Positions 22,324-34,239 of a stretch of DNA of 64,000 nucleotides are shown piece by piece. The notes below the pieces were generated by a model. That model was not told where the DNA came from and did not search any database. It worked only from the letters and a program-made list of their open reading frames with translations. This stretch comes from Psococerastis gibbosa. Taxonomy: Eukaryota > Arthropoda > Insecta > Psocodea > Psocidae. Position 1 is the stretch's first letter, and every line of letters starts with the position of its first letter. The stretch spans positions 15,804,855 to 15,868,854 of the forward strand of contig OZ020491.1 in the NCBI GenBank assembly GCA_963971405.1, written 5' to 3'. Position numbers and translations under genes: made by a program.

Positions 22324-23488
22324 TGGCGGCTATTTACGGTCCAGTTACAGTGGCAGCTTCTGCTAGGTCACGTGTTCTGGAATTCATATTGAAAAACACG
22401 AGTCGGTCAGCGTAACATCTGTGTTTGCACCATTCGTTGCACTGCGCATGCTCATGGACTCAAACCACAGAACATCGTATAATTATATATTAGGGCTGCC
22501 ACATTCCGTGGTTTAACTCAGAATTCCGTGGGAAATAATTCTATTCCGAGAAATTTCCGGGATCAACAATTTTTGAGGTTTTTCTGTGGAATTTTGGGGA
22601 AATACCTATGCATACCAATATTTGTATGCCAATTTATGGAATCATGTCAATTTGTGATGGTGGAATCTGAAGCTGATGATGTGTATTTTTTATCGGCTGC
22701 AATTTAAAGTTACTATTAAAATTTAAAAAAACCAGATAAGGTTAGGAACCAGGGCCATGGACAGGACAGATGAGTTACAAAAATCATATCATATAAAGGG
22801 GACCAACATTTTAAAAAATTCCGGAGTATTCCGTATTCCGTGAATTATTTAAAAATAGTTAGGAATACGGCTGAAGTCGTTTGGCTGCCCAGCCTGGTAC
22901 TCATCGTAGCCTACCATCATTAGTATTTAGTGCATTTAGTTTTTTTTCTACTACTGCACCTAATAAGCTAAATGATGAAGCAGTGACACACCTAAATTTC
23001 AAATTATGTAAATAGACTTAAAGAAGCTTGTGTTTTGATATTAGCCTACTAGATAATTAACGGAAAAATTAAAATTCCACAATTAAAAATTAATTAGACT
23101 TAGGCCTATATAGTGTTTGCAATTGAAAACTTCACTGCACTTTACAGAATAGTCAGCAGCACAGAACACCAAAATAGCATGCAGTACCGTAGGCCAAAAG
23201 TAAATTACAGTATTACAACCCTTCACATTGAACTGTAGCCTACGTACCTACAGTACCCACTGTTCTTGTGTTCTTAGCCCTTAGGTACTCAAAAATTGTT
23301 GATCCCGGAATAGAATTATTTCCCACGGAATTCTGAGGTAAACCACGGAATGTGGCAGCCCTAATATATAATTATACGATGTTCTGTGGTTGGAGTCCAT
23401 GAGCATGCGTAGTGCAAACGAATGGTGCAAGCACAGGTGTTACGCTGACCGACTCGTTTGAAAAACGACGCCGGTGGAATAGCCGCCT
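22324..23488. mobile_element. Foldback element 8 (1.1 kb, with unique core)
   Basis: The ends are GGCGGCTATT and AATAGCCGCC. Inner arms at 22400-22580 and 23288-23460 are near-perfect inverted repeats (ACGAGTCGGTCAGCGTAAC to GGGATCAACAATTTTTGAG). The 0.7-kb core has ATTCCG-rich text and no ORF of note. Confidence 0.82.
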
Positions 23489-23549
23489 TATCCCATCACC
23501 ATGGAGGGTCAAAGACTAAGAACTTCTGAAAACCCCCAATCTTCTTAAG

Positions 23550-23633
23550 GTTACAATCTTAGCGATTGGTTGGCAGCAACTCCCTGCATATCGTCCTCCA
23601 GTTTACTCGGTCCTCGATCTTCCTCTTCAGTTT
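23550..23633 (-). pseudogene. LINE C-terminal fragment (copy 2)
   Basis: The minus strand reads EDRVNWRTICRELLPTNR followed by a stop. It is closely similar to 10814-10910. This kind of basic C-terminal block ends many LINE polyproteins. Confidence 0.5.
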
Positions 23634-23689
23634 TTGATATTATATTATCTTATGTGGTGTAATTTCTGTTCTCTTAGGCGGCTATTCCG

Positions 23690-24525
23690 AAATTTTCGAT
23701 TCCGAGATTTCAACTTAGGCTATTTACACGTTTTGAGGTCCCAGGAACCCAAAAACGTGGTTTTTACGAAATGTCTGTCTGTCGCTCTGTCTGTCTGTCT
23801 GTATGTCTGTATGTATGTCTGTCTGTCTGCTCATCGATTTCCGGACAAACTACTCGGCCGATTTTGAAGAAATTTTGCATGTAGGTTCACAAAAATCATA
23901 ACTCAAAACAATTTTTTTTATTTTGGGCTAACTCAATTTGGGGGGGGTTTTATTCTCAAAAAACTTCAAAGTCTAAAAAAATTATTTCTCAAAAACGGCT
24001 CAAACGATTTCTTTTAAATTCACATATCTTGTAGTCGTTATTAATGTTAACAAAATGCAGGGGGTCGCTTGCCCCTTGATAGTTTGCTTCTGGGGGTGTA
24101 AAAATAAAAATAACTAAATTTTCATGAAAAATGATTAAAAAATAATTTTTCTGCGAAACCTTTCTATCGATTATTTCTACCTTCAGGCATGTTTTAGGCG
24201 TTAAATTGAGTAACGAAACCGGACAGGTTGCTTTCCCAAAAAACCAGTTGGTTTTGTGCAAAAATTTTGTTTTTGGAAAAAATGATAGAAAATTCACGCT
24301 TAAATGCATTGCGTGCCCTGCCATTATTGCTGTGTGATGTATTGGTCTGACCTATCTAGAAATTACCTCACTTCCAGTGACGTCTGATGGGAACCCCCCC
24401 CCCCGAAATATCGGAAATTTAACCATAGGAAAATTATTTACCATGAAATTATTCATTTTCTCTATCTGCTAATTTTGATAAATTGGAAAGAATGTTCGAG
24501 TAAACTCGGACCGGTTCTTTTAAAT
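23690..24525 (+). repeat. Copy d of the TIR/TCTG dispersed repeat
   Basis: Collinear with copies c and e, with a longer TCTG/TATG microsatellite (23775-23830). The right end is GATAAATTGGAAAGAATG. The left end is lost: it starts inside the family at TTTTCGATTCCGAG next to a foldback-type end (TTAGGCGGCTATTCC). Confidence 0.85.
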
Positions 24526-25690
24526 GTATTTAAAATTTATTAGGGTAGGGTGTAACCGGAGCAAAGAAACAAAACGAGGATACCGAAGTCACCGAACAGA
24601 GCGTAACTGATTAATAAACCCGGTCCTCTAAGTTCTAATCGCGAAAGACCTAATATTCATCTCAACTTCTGTTGGAACAGTGAAAGTGGAACATTCCGAG
24701 ACTGTAATTACGTTCAATTAAGAGGACAGCAAGATGTGAAAATGTCCTGTTACAAACATGAACAAAATTGCCATAATATTAAAGTGTAACGTACTAGACC
24801 TTATAAATGGCTTATACCCCCCATATAAATGAAGTACGGTAACCATCGGTGTAGGGTCTTCAAACGGATAGATAGAAATACGGGCATTTAATAAGCCTGC
24901 CATACCTCCCGGTTTACCCGGGAGGCTCCTGGTTTTCAGCCCAATCTCCCGGCTCCCGGGTGAATGTTGTCGGGAGGCCGTAATCTCCCGGTTTTGGAAA
25001 ATGTCCCGGAAAATCTCCCTGTTTTTCTAAGACATGAAATTGAGTGATGTAATTTTACGATTAAGTATAAATTTTAATCGAATTGTGTGCAATTGTATTC
25101 ATCGCCAGTAAATTCTAATTAATGTTACTGCTATCAACCTGCGTAAAACCCCTGAGGCCTGTTTTTCAACGGTTTTCAACGGGGGAGACCCCCGGCCCGC
25201 CCCCCTTATTTCCAACTACCTACTTAATTCATCATTCATCATTATATGCCATATAATCAAGGCATAAGTTCAGCAGAGAATGAGCATTGTAGTATATTAA
25301 AATATTATTTATATTAGAGTGCGTAAATGCAATTTATAACCACGGTTTGGCGGTTGGGAACGGCGCCTATCAGGTGGCTCCTGATTGGCTGATTACTGAT
25401 TAGCTGAGATTCAGCACGAGGACGCGAGGTAATGACTGATGGGGTGAAAAAAGGTACCATGTTGGTGGCCCAAACGACTGGGGTGGTCTGCAGAATATGG
25501 GAAAAGGACCTACTTGCTTGTTGGGCGGGTGGGCCCCCTGCCACCATGCACGATGCAGCAAGTCCGCAACAATTGGCCTATAACGCTGCTTTGTCAGGCA
25601 TCATGCGGAATGCGGATTCACGCTGGGTCGGGGTAGTGGGGTACCACAGATGGGATTCACATTTACATTGCAAGGACCCATGCTAGCAAA
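24526..25690. other. Intergenic; CCCGGGAGG-rich repeat
   Basis: At 24900-25020 is text rich in CTCCCGG and CCCGGGAGG motifs, which looks like the end of an unclassified repeat. At 25180-25210 is one CGGGGGAGACCCCCGG motif of the family at 11.8 kb. No gene was found. Confidence 0.4.
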
Positions 25691-26340
25691 ACTTCGAAAG
25701 AAGAAACCTTTACATTTGGTGTTCGCGTTGACCTGGAAAAAGCGTGTGCGATAGAATACCAAGAATTCTAATTTGGGACAACACTGACCTTGAGAAAGCC
25801 AAGGCTTCCAAATATCTGAAAGCAACATTACACGAGGATGATAGCGGCTGTGAAGACGACGTCAGAGCGAGGATAAGCTCGGGCTGGGCCAAGTGGCGGG
25901 ATATTGCGGAGATCCAGATGGTCAGGAGAATGCCGAAACAACTTATAGCCCGTTATAGGTCACCTTTACAAAAAAATAGTGAGACCGTGTATGACATACG
26001 GGGCGAAGTGCTGGCCACTGAGGAAGGGCGAAGAGAAGTTTCTCCATGTGGTGGCGATGAGAGTGTTGCGCTACTCCCTCGGGCACAAGCTAACGGATAG
26101 GAGGCGAAACTATGTTAATTGAGGGGAGATGCAGGTAGCCCATATCACCGAAAAAGTCAGGGGACGGAGGTTAGGATAATGGTGCCACACGGAGATGAAA
26201 GAAGATGGATACCTGTTACAACCGGTGACTATTCGGTGGAGGGCACCAGATCACTAGGGCGGCCAAGGATGTCCCTCTAGAAACGAAAGTAAGGGAGGAC
26301 ATCAGTACCTTTGGTTTGTCACCAGATGATGCACATGACC
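25690..26340 (+). pseudogene. LINE endonuclease-reverse-transcriptase fragment, core deleted
   Basis: The first part (about 25690-25760) resembles the RT start KPLHLVF...DLEKA, with frameshifts. It runs almost at once into a C-terminal block: KASKYLKATLHEDDSG, DDVRARISSGWAKWRDI and RRMPKQL. Later in-frame pieces spread over shifted frames to about 26200 resemble KLHVVAMRVLRY and RRLRW. The RT catalytic core is missing, so this is an internally deleted, frameshifted copy. The 25744-26100 ORF covers only its middle. Confidence 0.75.
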
Positions 26341-26349
26341 TGGAAGTTG

Positions 26350-27760
26350 AAGATCCGTAAAGTATAGTAAGCATTTGAACATTAATTTAAGGCAAAGTAT
26401 TATTTTACTTGTAAATATATTATATAATGGTATTGTATAATTAATAAGATTGCTGTTTGAAAAAATTCTAACCTCACCTGTTACCGAAAGTGGAATACAT
26501 TCAATTGTACCACGGTTAATTTCGTTATATTTAGTAATGTGTGGTATATTTGATTTGAAGAAGATAAAAAATAAGGCTTTTGGCACCAGAAAGCCATCCG
26601 GGGATAAAAATTTACCCATATTTTGGAAATAATAATTTTCCCGGAAAACAAATTTTACAAGTATAAGTATTTAAAAATAAAAGTGGCCACTCTTCCTCTT
26701 CGTGGGAGTAGATTTAAATCGCGCCAATTTTTAAAAACATTTTGAAGTTTTTTTAGGAAACGTTTTAATCGTTTTATCCGGCTGTGGCTCTTCCCAGTTC
26801 CCACCACTATGTCTATGTCAGTAATTTTAGACTTTGATAGAGATAGAGTCGAGAGGAGAGAGAGATCCTTTCGCTTTCCAGACTGTACATGTTACAAAGT
26901 TTGTAATTTAAAAATGAAGTTTTTACTAAAGATAAAAAAGTTCTCTTAATTCCAAATAAGCAAGCCAGAACTTAAACCTACAATTCTATGATTGAGGGCA
27001 CAAATGAAGGAATCCGTAGTATTCAAAATGTTCCGAGTAATTTCAGGATCGATTCTCATTACCTTGCATATTGTAAAAAAATATAGAGTTGAACTGAATC
27101 CGTCTCCTACTTTTTGCTCATTATCTAGTATATTAATCACAAATTTATAACAGAATAAATAAAAGAAGGCGGTTAAAAAACAATATTTATGGATCAACTG
27201 AAGGGGAACGCAAGAGCTTGAACGTATTAAAACCTTATACTAAAGAGGAAAGCACTAGACCAAAAAATCTGGAGGATGCAAATGCGGTAGACACTGTTTT
27301 TATTATTAATTATTTTATTAGTCATAAATTTGGGAATTGAGTAGCGCGTTCCAACTTCCAAAACGTGTTCATCGCCTCAACTCAACAAATGCGAACTATT
27401 TCGCGCTCTTTTTTAGGGCCCTCCTTATTCTGCAGTTTCTGCTTCCACGAATAAACTATCAACATTGTCATTTGTCAATAAATAATCAATATTCAATATG
27501 GCACCCTGACTCATTATTTTAACTAAATAGTAAATTCCTGCTCTTGCCTCTTCCAATTTTAAATATCAAATAACTTGAGCCTTACGTTATTTTAGTAGCA
27601 ACCGTTATTTTAAAACAACCCATCACATTTCAACATATTTTCAAGGTAAATACTAGGGTTTATACTTATTCTTAGTCCATGTAGGCTATGTATTATATGT
27701 TTTTTCGTGAGACATAAGAGTATAAACAAAGACTGCAAGACCACTATTTAAAAAAATAAC
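26350..27760. other. Intergenic AT-rich DNA
   Basis: Nothing recognisable was found on either strand: no splice-bounded exon, no inverted repeat longer than a few bases and no family seen elsewhere in the window. Confidence 0.4.
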
Positions 27761-27769
27761 GCCCAAGTA

Positions 27770-28340
27770 AAAGTTACTTGTAACATTGATATTTGAAGAA
27801 GATTAATGTGGTCAAAGACCGTTTGGAAGTCAATAAAGCTCAAGTGGACCTCTTTATTTATACATCTTTGAACCAACCCTTCTAAGCCAAACAATGTATT
27901 CCGGGTGCCGAACCCGTGCCAAACTTGAACTGTTGTCTTCTGTCGCTATATTCGCATCACATACTATATATTCTCTTCAAAATTATTTTTAGTATTTGAC
28001 TCAAGCTGATAGTCCTGTGCTTTTCACGCTTGGCATTGTGTTTCGTTGGTATAGCAAAAAAGTTTGATGTCAGCCTTTAGGAAATTTTCCACTGCTGTAC
28101 ACAGCATTTACTAGTCTGGTCACCTTTCGAATTCCCTCTTCATCTAAAAGCTTCATGACGCCACCATCTGTTTCACATGCTTTCCCGTTTCCCGTGCTTT
28201 GCCATTCTTCAGGTGCTTAATAGCATGCTCTACTTCATTGCCTCATTGTCTACTGCAGCGGATAATAAGTCTCGCCAAGTGTCTTCGTATTATGATAAAT
28301 TTAGATGCACAGAGGACATTCAATTTGTTTAAAAAGTTGC
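27770..28340 (-). pseudogene. Decayed LINE reverse transcriptase (RTE-like)
   Basis: On the minus strand are LLDEEGIRKVTRLVNAVYSS, GKFPK, then after several stops GFGTRNTLFGL and VHLSFIDFQTVFDH. These are the RT finger and palm motifs; the last corresponds to motif A (F-x-D-F-x-K-A-F-D), with Lys-Ala changed to Thr-Val. There are many stops and frameshifts. It ends about 130 bp before the VPS37 coding exon, on the opposite strand. Confidence 0.72.
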
Positions 28341-28463
28341 GTTGAAGAAGAAGATCCCTAGTCAATATATGTAAGAAAGGTACCAAACAGCGCGGCAGGG
28401 AGCTAGTGAAGAGCAATAATAAGGATTCCCATCAGCATTAATACAGGTCCTCCTTTCATTTGC

Positions 28464-28465
28464 AG
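28464..28465 (+). promoter_or_regulatory. VPS37: Splice acceptor before the VPS37 coding exon
   Basis: TCCTTTCATTTGCAG precedes GTACGAGAACC-ATG. It is a good polypyrimidine tract plus AG and implies a non-coding first exon upstream, whose position I cannot fix. Coordinates mark the AG approximately. Confidence 0.65.
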
Positions 28466-28476
28466 GTACGAGAACC

Positions 28477-29109
28477 ATGTTCAATTGGGGAGCCAACGCC
28501 TATGGAGGTATAGAAGGACTTCCTATGCTAACGCCAAATTTCGAATTAGCCATAACGCCGCTTGTTAATTTAAATAACCGGGAACTCACCCGTTTAGTTG
28601 AAAACGACGATGCAGTAGATGAGTACATCAATCAACTGGCCCAATGCCGGGATATTTCAATTCATAAAAACACAAAAGTAGCCGAAACAAAATCACTTGC
28701 AGACTATAACCTTTCTTTTGAAGAAAGCTTTGAAACTAGAAAAAACACGTTAAAAGCGCTGTCGTCTCAAATTGCTGAGTTGTCTGAGCATGTAAAATTG
28801 AAGATGGAGCAATTACATGGGAAAAGTGGATCAATCACTGCTGAAACAGCCCTGGCGCTGCTTCAGACAGCTGCTGCAGAAGCGGAAGAAGATTCGGAGA
28901 AAGTTGCGGAGCTTTTTTATCAAAAGGATATGGAAGTTGAAGAATTTTTAGATAAGTTTCAAGAAGCTAGGGAAAGAATGCATCTTAGGAGGGTGAAAGC
29001 TGATAAGATGACGGAGTTGCTTTTGAAACCTGCTGTTAGAAGGCCTGCTCCCCCTCCGCCTTATCCTGTTGGGCCAACTAACAATTTCCCTATGGTCAAT
29101 AATAATTAG
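28477..29109 (+). CDS. VPS37: VPS37 homologue, ESCRT-I subunit (VPS37B/C-like)
   Basis: 210 residues with the Mod(r)/VPS37 domain that builds ESCRT-I with TSG101, VPS28 and MVB12 on endosomes, for sorting ubiquitinated membrane proteins. The domain covers about residues 35-185: NNRELTRLVENDDAVDEYI, KSLADYNLSFEE, the long coiled coil, ETALALLQTAAAEAEEDSE, FLDKFQEARERMHLRRVKAD. The tail is Pro-rich (APPPPYPVGP), as in the B/C paralogues. The first about 30 residues are not clearly part of the domain. The coding region is one exon; an acceptor TTTGCAG lies 11 bp before the ATG, so a 5' UTR exon is spliced on upstream. The frame is intact. Confidence 0.93.
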   Translation: MFNWGANAYGGIEGLPMLTPNFELAITPLVNLNNRELTRLVENDDAVDEYINQLAQCRDISIHKNTKVAETKSLADYNLSFEESFETRKNTLKALSSQIAELSEHVKLKMEQLHGKSGSITAETALALLQTAAAEAEEDSEKVAELFYQKDMEVEEFLDKFQEARERMHLRRVKADKMTELLLKPAVRRPAPPPPYPVGPTNNFPMVNNN

Positions 29110-29451
29110 TAAGTGACTAAGCGAATTGGGCTTCAACTTAACACATTTTTACCAAATTGTGTGATTTTTAATAATTTATCATAAAAGCCACTAATTTTCT
29201 TATTATACTTTTTATTTGTAGAACTATTTCTTTGCATTGAAAGAAGCCCCTGCTTACAGTGCGACTAAATGTATTCTTTTGAAGTGAAATACAGTAGTAG
29301 AAAAAACGGGAGGACAGTCTAAAAAAATATTTATTAAGTGGAACCATTGAACATTGTGATCTTCAGTTAGATAATTATTTCAGAAGGGGGCCGTAAATAT
29401 TGTAATATGCATATTTCTTAATTTACCGTTACGGTAATGAATGTGACTAAA

Positions 29452-29457
29452 ATAAAG
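29452..29457 (+). terminator. VPS37: Candidate VPS37 polyadenylation signal
   Basis: AATAAA in ACTAAAATAAAGATTC, about 345 bp after the stop codon, is a plausible 3' end of the VPS37 mRNA. Confidence 0.5.
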
Positions 29458-29622
29458 ATTCGCCGTTTATATGATAATTACTATTACCATTTATTATTTT
29501 GATATGTTATGCATTATAATACACTAAATCATACCTAACCGACCTTTTAACTTCAATAGGCCTACCTAAAGTAAGAAATTAAATGATACATACATCCAAG
29601 ACTGTGATGTACTTGCGCTTTA

Positions 29623-29645
29623 TATAATATATATATATATATATT
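29623..29645. repeat. AT dinucleotide microsatellite
   Basis: A run of alternating TA in the region after VPS37. Confidence 0.8.
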
Positions 29646-29918
29646 TCATTTGTTTATTTAATGATAAAAATGTATGAGATTCATGAATAGAAAGATGGCA
29701 GGAGAAAACATGTATGTGGCTTAGAAGAAATAATATAATTATCTACTGAGTCATCATTAGTTGTTTAGGTAGGCCTACCCTAACCAATGGCGAAGGAAAT
29801 CATACGACATACGCATCTCATAACATTTGAAATTTGTCCACCCCTGCTCGTCGCGCTCTGAAGTCTAGTTAAGCAGTTCTCCACTAGGGGTCTGTACTGA
29901 TATCTCATATTCTCGATA

Positions 29919-30050
29919 GGTGGGGTTTCCACATACGTCAATGGTCAATGAGAAATGTGAAATTGACATTTTAGCAGACATACTAAAAATTCTGCTACCA
30001 CATCAAAACCATATTTCTCATTGACCATTGACGTATGTGGAAACCCCATC
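29919..30050. mobile_element. Foldback element 7
   Basis: Arms read GGTGGGGTTTCCACATACGTC ... GACGTATGTGGAAACCCCATC, continuing with AATGGTCAATGAGAAAT and its complement. The centre includes the GCAGACAT motif shared with other foldbacks. Confidence 0.85.
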
Positions 30051-30071
30051 ATAAGAATGTGCCATATTTTA

Positions 30072-30208
30072 GGCGGCTATTCCACTTGTCAATATTCCGC
30101 CATTTGTGCATCAATAATTGATTAGAGTTTTGTTTTTATATAGAGTAAAAAAAACTCACCAATTATTGAAGCAAAAATGACGGATTATTGACCAGTGGAA
30201 TAGCCGTC
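30072..30208. mobile_element. Foldback element 6
   Basis: Ends AGGCGGCTATTCCACTTGTCAAT and its degenerate complement ATTGACCAGTGGAATAGCCGTCT; arms about 55 bp. It lies only 21 bp from foldback 7. Confidence 0.84.
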
Positions 30209-30400
30209 TTACAATATGTTCATATCTGCGTGACTCAAAGGTCAAAAATATGGCAATCGTATTCTCCCCTCCACGCCAATTTGAGTTTATAACCTTAAAT
30301 AAATAGACAATCTATTTATGGCTCTTATAATTTGTTTTGTTGCTTGTGAAAAATAGTTAGCCTATGAGTGAATGAAAAACTCGGTTGCTATACATTATTA

Positions 30401-30780
30401 AGAGTGTACAGCCCGTAGGAAATTGGCAGCCCGAAATTTAATACTTTTTATTTTTTATTTAATTAACTAAGCATGTTATTAAAGATTTGGCTCATCAAAG
30501 TTGTGGAAGATATGCATCATATTATAAGATATTTTTTATTTTCGAAATTGTAGTTTTTTTTAGAAACATGCAAATATTTTATAAACAATAACTTATTCGC
30601 GTATATATTATTGATTTTATAAAAAAAACTACAATTTCGAAGACTAAAAATACCTTATTATATGATGCATGAAGTAGTCTTCTACAACTTTGATGAGCCA
30701 AATCTTTAATAACATGCTTAGTTAATTAAATAAAAAGTATTAAATGACGGGCTGCCACTTTTCTACGGGCTGTACTCTCT
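30401..30780. mobile_element. TA-flanked MITE, AGAGTGTACAGCCCGTA family, copy 1
   Basis: 380 bp with long inverted repeats: the left end is AGAGTGTACAGCCCGTAGG and the right end CTACGGGCTGTACTCTCT. A TA dinucleotide lies on each side, as expected for Tc1/mariner-type target duplication. Interior arms include CTACAATTTCGAAG and AACATGCTTAGTTAATTAAA. No ORF. Confidence 0.88.
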
Positions 30781-30789
30781 TAATATGTG

Positions 30790-32185
30790 CTATACCTACC
30801 CACTACGCTATGTTAATCTATTGTTTTCCTCAACTTATAATTGAGCGTTTCTGATAAATTGGCTGAGTAATCTGAAAAAATAGGTTTTCATGTTTCACTG
30901 CATAGGCCATAGGTCATAGTTTATTACCAAATATGCAAACTTCAATGGGGCTGAAGAACTTACCTTACTCACGGTAGCCTACCTACCGTACCTATTGCAA
31001 ATTATTTTCATCTCGCTGGTAGTGGACGATAGGTGCCTACAATACGTATAGTAGTGGTGCTAATAAACAGCCTTAGTAGGTAATAAGGTGGAACTATAGT
31101 ACTATAGTAGGCTAAATTACGAAAACTAAAAAAAACCTAGTTGCTGATCAGTGTGAAACCGTCCAAAAAGTAGCCTATGCTTCGAAATTTTGTAAAATTC
31201 AGTGATGTTTAAGAGACATCCAGACATCCCACTATAGACGTTTTTTGCCCAATTTCTCATTAAAACAAATAGATCATAGAGTCACAAACTATATATGCCA
31301 TAAAGTAAAAGAAATGCTCCTCTACATTTTAATACATATTATGTAGCTGCCACCAACACCATTTGGCCACAGTTTTAGTAGGCGCGTAGACCCCGACCTA
31401 ACCTTCCATTTTTTGCCACAAAGAGTGTACTTTGAAATACGTAAATAAATTTAATATTCTCTATTCACTGAAGACTGTCAGAAAGGCCTGCGCGTAGAGA
31501 GGAATTCTTACAGGGATGAGGGATTACATTTCAAAAGTAAAAAAAGAGGGATAACATATATTTTTAATAAGATCACATTTTTTTAAAGTACTTTAAATAT
31601 TGATAGGCAACTATAAATTTCAATGAAGCCTCCCAGCATCAATTAGGTAGCCTACTTCAACTCAAACACAAGCCATTGGCAATTTTCAAACTGTATTGAG
31701 CTCTATGGGATGTAGCTAATATAGAATTGAATCAAGTCCTTATTATTGTATAGGATAGGGCCTGAAGATACTACAGAACTTAGAAACTGTCTGCTGTCAT
31801 ACCAAAAATATTTCAAGACGCTTAAGGCCGCACCCAATATGTAGGCCCTATTGGTAAATTCAACCCTCCTTCATCCCCATCTGCCCATAACCATTGTCAA
31901 TTGTTATAATGCAACCCCCACATCAAACACACCTTTTACAAACAACTCGTGAGATATTTTTAACCTAGCTAGGCTACATAACATCTTCACCGATCTTTGT
32001 CTCGCAAGTGCTTAAATAATAATATATATAATAATATAATATAATAGTATATCAATATAGGCTATTATACAGTATTTGAGTAGGTATGGGAATAAAATCC
32101 TCTTTTTCCGCATTTTTAGGCCTAAATGCATTTCAAATCCAGTATTTTTTTTTTTTTTTAACTTGGATGATGATTTCCGCCATTG
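30790..32185. other. Intergenic AT-rich DNA
   Basis: No gene, repeat family or inverted repeat was recognised between the two MITE copies, apart from short AT-rich low-complexity runs near 32020-32055. Confidence 0.4.
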
Positions 32186-32191
32186 GGCCTA

Positions 32192-32555
32192 AGAGTGTAG
32201 AGCCCGTATAGGAAATTGTCAGCCCGAAATTTAATACTTTTTATTTTTTATTTAATTAACTAAGCATGTTATTAAATGCATCGATCATATTATATGATAT
32301 TTTCAATTTTCGAAATTGTAGTTTTTTCAGAAACATGCAAATATTTGATAAACAATAACTTTTCATTCATTATCGATTTTATAAAAAAAAAAAAATACAA
32401 TTTCGAAAACTAAAAATACCTTATTATATGATGCATGCTGTAGTAGCTTCTACAACTTTGATTAGCCAAATCATTAATAACATGCTTAGTTAATTAAATA
32501 AAAAATAAAAAGTATTACATTTCGGGCTGCCACTTTCCTACGGGCTGTACGCTCT
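32192..32555. mobile_element. TA-flanked MITE, AGAGTGTACAGCCCGTA family, copy 2
   Basis: 364 bp, same order of text as copy 1, ends AGAGTGTAGAGCCCGTATAGG and CCTACGGGCTGTACGCTCT, flanked by TA. It differs by small deletions near the left arm. Confidence 0.88.
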
Positions 32556-32689
32556 TAAATCTTAATCCATCGGCTGTTCGCCTGCACAGCCCATTAAAGT
32601 CAATCCAAATTGTGGAAATAATGTACTATAGGTGCCAGGTGGTGGATATCGCGGTTAATTACAGTACCGTAGTAATTAAGTAGTATTTA

Positions 32690-32908
32690 GGCAGCAATTC
32701 AACCGACCTCATTTTTCATAATGCACGTGACATTGACGTGGTAGCAGACATCATTAATAAGTCTCCATATTATAACTTAATTTATAATAGATAAGTTAAG
32801 TATCTACATTATAGTCTCCTTAAAATGTGGCAGAGACTTATTAATGATGTCTGCTACCACGTCAATGTCACGTGCATTATGAAAAACGAGGTCGGTGGAA
32901 TTGCCGCC
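32690..32908. mobile_element. Foldback element 4
   Basis: Ends GGCAGCAATTCAACCGACCTC and GAGGTCGGTGGAATTGCCGCC. The arms share CATAATGCACGTGACATTGA and GACGTGGTAGCAGACATCA. The core is the AACTTATCTATTATAAATT / ATGTAGATACTTA text also seen in foldbacks 1, 2 and 5. Flanked by TTA / TAA. Confidence 0.88.
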
Positions 32909-33021
32909 TAAGCTAAGCTTGGTTTTCTTGGGATGGATTTCAAACTTGCAAAGATGTTGTTTCTTTGAATGAACGGAAGGTTAGTATATTATTGATATTA
33001 CGATGGTAATATACTGTTCAT

Positions 33022-33244
33022 TCAAGACATTTAGCGTAGTGGTACGGACTCAGACATTCACCCGAAAGGTTGTTGGTTCGAGTCCCACACTGGCTAAATT
33101 TCCTGGCCATGCTTCGGAGGGCATGTAAAGCAGGCGGTCCCGGGTCTTCCAAGTAGAGTGTAAGAGGGGGCATTATAGCCCTAACTCCGCTAGGTTGGCT
33201 TAGTAATAGAAACAACAAAAAGTCTTTATTTATTTATTTATTTT
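33022..33244 (+). mobile_element. tRNA-derived SINE, copy 1
   Basis: RNA polymerase III box A TAGCGTAGTGG at 33032-33042 and box B GGTTCGAGTCC at 33075-33085 (33 bp apart between box ends), then a family-specific body (GCCATGCTTCGGAGGGCATG, CTAGGTTGGCTTAGTAATAG) and an ATTT-repeat tail. A second copy is at 54003-54222. Confidence 0.9.
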
Positions 33245-33249
33245 AGTAT

Positions 33250-34235
33250 GAAGTTGTAATCAGTTGTTGTGTATGGCCACAATTTGACCTCATAGGTCCC
33301 CCACTCCCCCAATCGCACCCGCACTTGAGTCGCACTAGTCGAGCGGTCGAGCCCCACTGCTTCGGCGAATCTCGCCATGCTGGCCATGGCCGCGCGGGTG
33401 GGAGCGAGGGACTAAATACTGGACAACTGGAGGCTGGAGCCGGAGCCCAGTCGCCAGTGGCAACATTGCACCCTAGATGTTCGAGTCTCAGGCGCTAGGT
33501 TGCTAGATTGGCAGTATTAGCACTCCTCGAGAATGTGTCATCCAATAAGCTCTGTCTCGGCCTCGGCGGTTATAAATGCAAGCGATTTCCCAAATCCTAA
33601 GGTAATTAAGAAATATATTTCTATACTAACCTACTTCAGCGGCCCGATCATGGCGATTATTAAAAATGTTGAGGCCCGATGGCCCTCATCAACAGACAAT
33701 AGGTACAGGTACAGCGACGCGGAAATATGAATTCCGGGTGGCCGAGTGAGGGTCAGGACAGGTCAGGCTCACCCCTCTTGTAACGCACCCCTCTAGGTTT
33801 AAGTTTGTACTTTGTAGGAATAGAATTAGAAAAATACAAGTCAAAGCCAGTGGTCAGTCTATCGTCTAACGCAAAACGTCTTACGTTATCTGTTGTCTAT
33901 GCGTCTTACTACTTAATTATCCAATTCCAGATCAAAAAATTTAAACAAGATAATTTTATACAGTGGAAAGTGCTATTCAAAATTTGTTTGTTTACAGTTT
34001 TAACCCCCAGAAGCATGTTATACCAATCGCCATAATCGGCCCACAGGTACCTACGTAAGGTACTGCACCTACAATCAATCGCGATCATATCAGTCTCTTA
34101 CTTTATCAATGTGCGAACATCAATTTATTCACCAGCCGTATAATTTTGGCTTGCATTGTTGGATAAGACCAGCTTAAAAAGGCCTCATCTCATTCGGCCT
34201 TCGGGGATGGACCGGTTCCGCTCCAGCATTTCAAT
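33250..34235. other. Intergenic; GC-rich stretch 33300-33610
   Basis: 33300-33560 is clearly richer in GC and CpG than its surroundings (for example TCGAGCGGTCGAGCCCC and GGCCGCGCGGGTGGGAGCG) and is followed at about 33601 by a possible donor CCTAAG|GTAATT. It could be a promoter or untranslated first exon; no protein is supported. Confidence 0.3.
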
Positions 34236-34239
34236 CCAC

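Noticed and set aside
27337..27522. 61-codon plus-strand ORF
   Set aside because: Starts in AT-rich DNA, no splice or domain support, and no similarity to the flanking LINE or VPS37.
33018..33218. 66-codon minus-strand ORF
   Set aside because: Lies wholly within the tRNA-derived SINE; the same shadow ORF appears in the second copy at 53830-54090.
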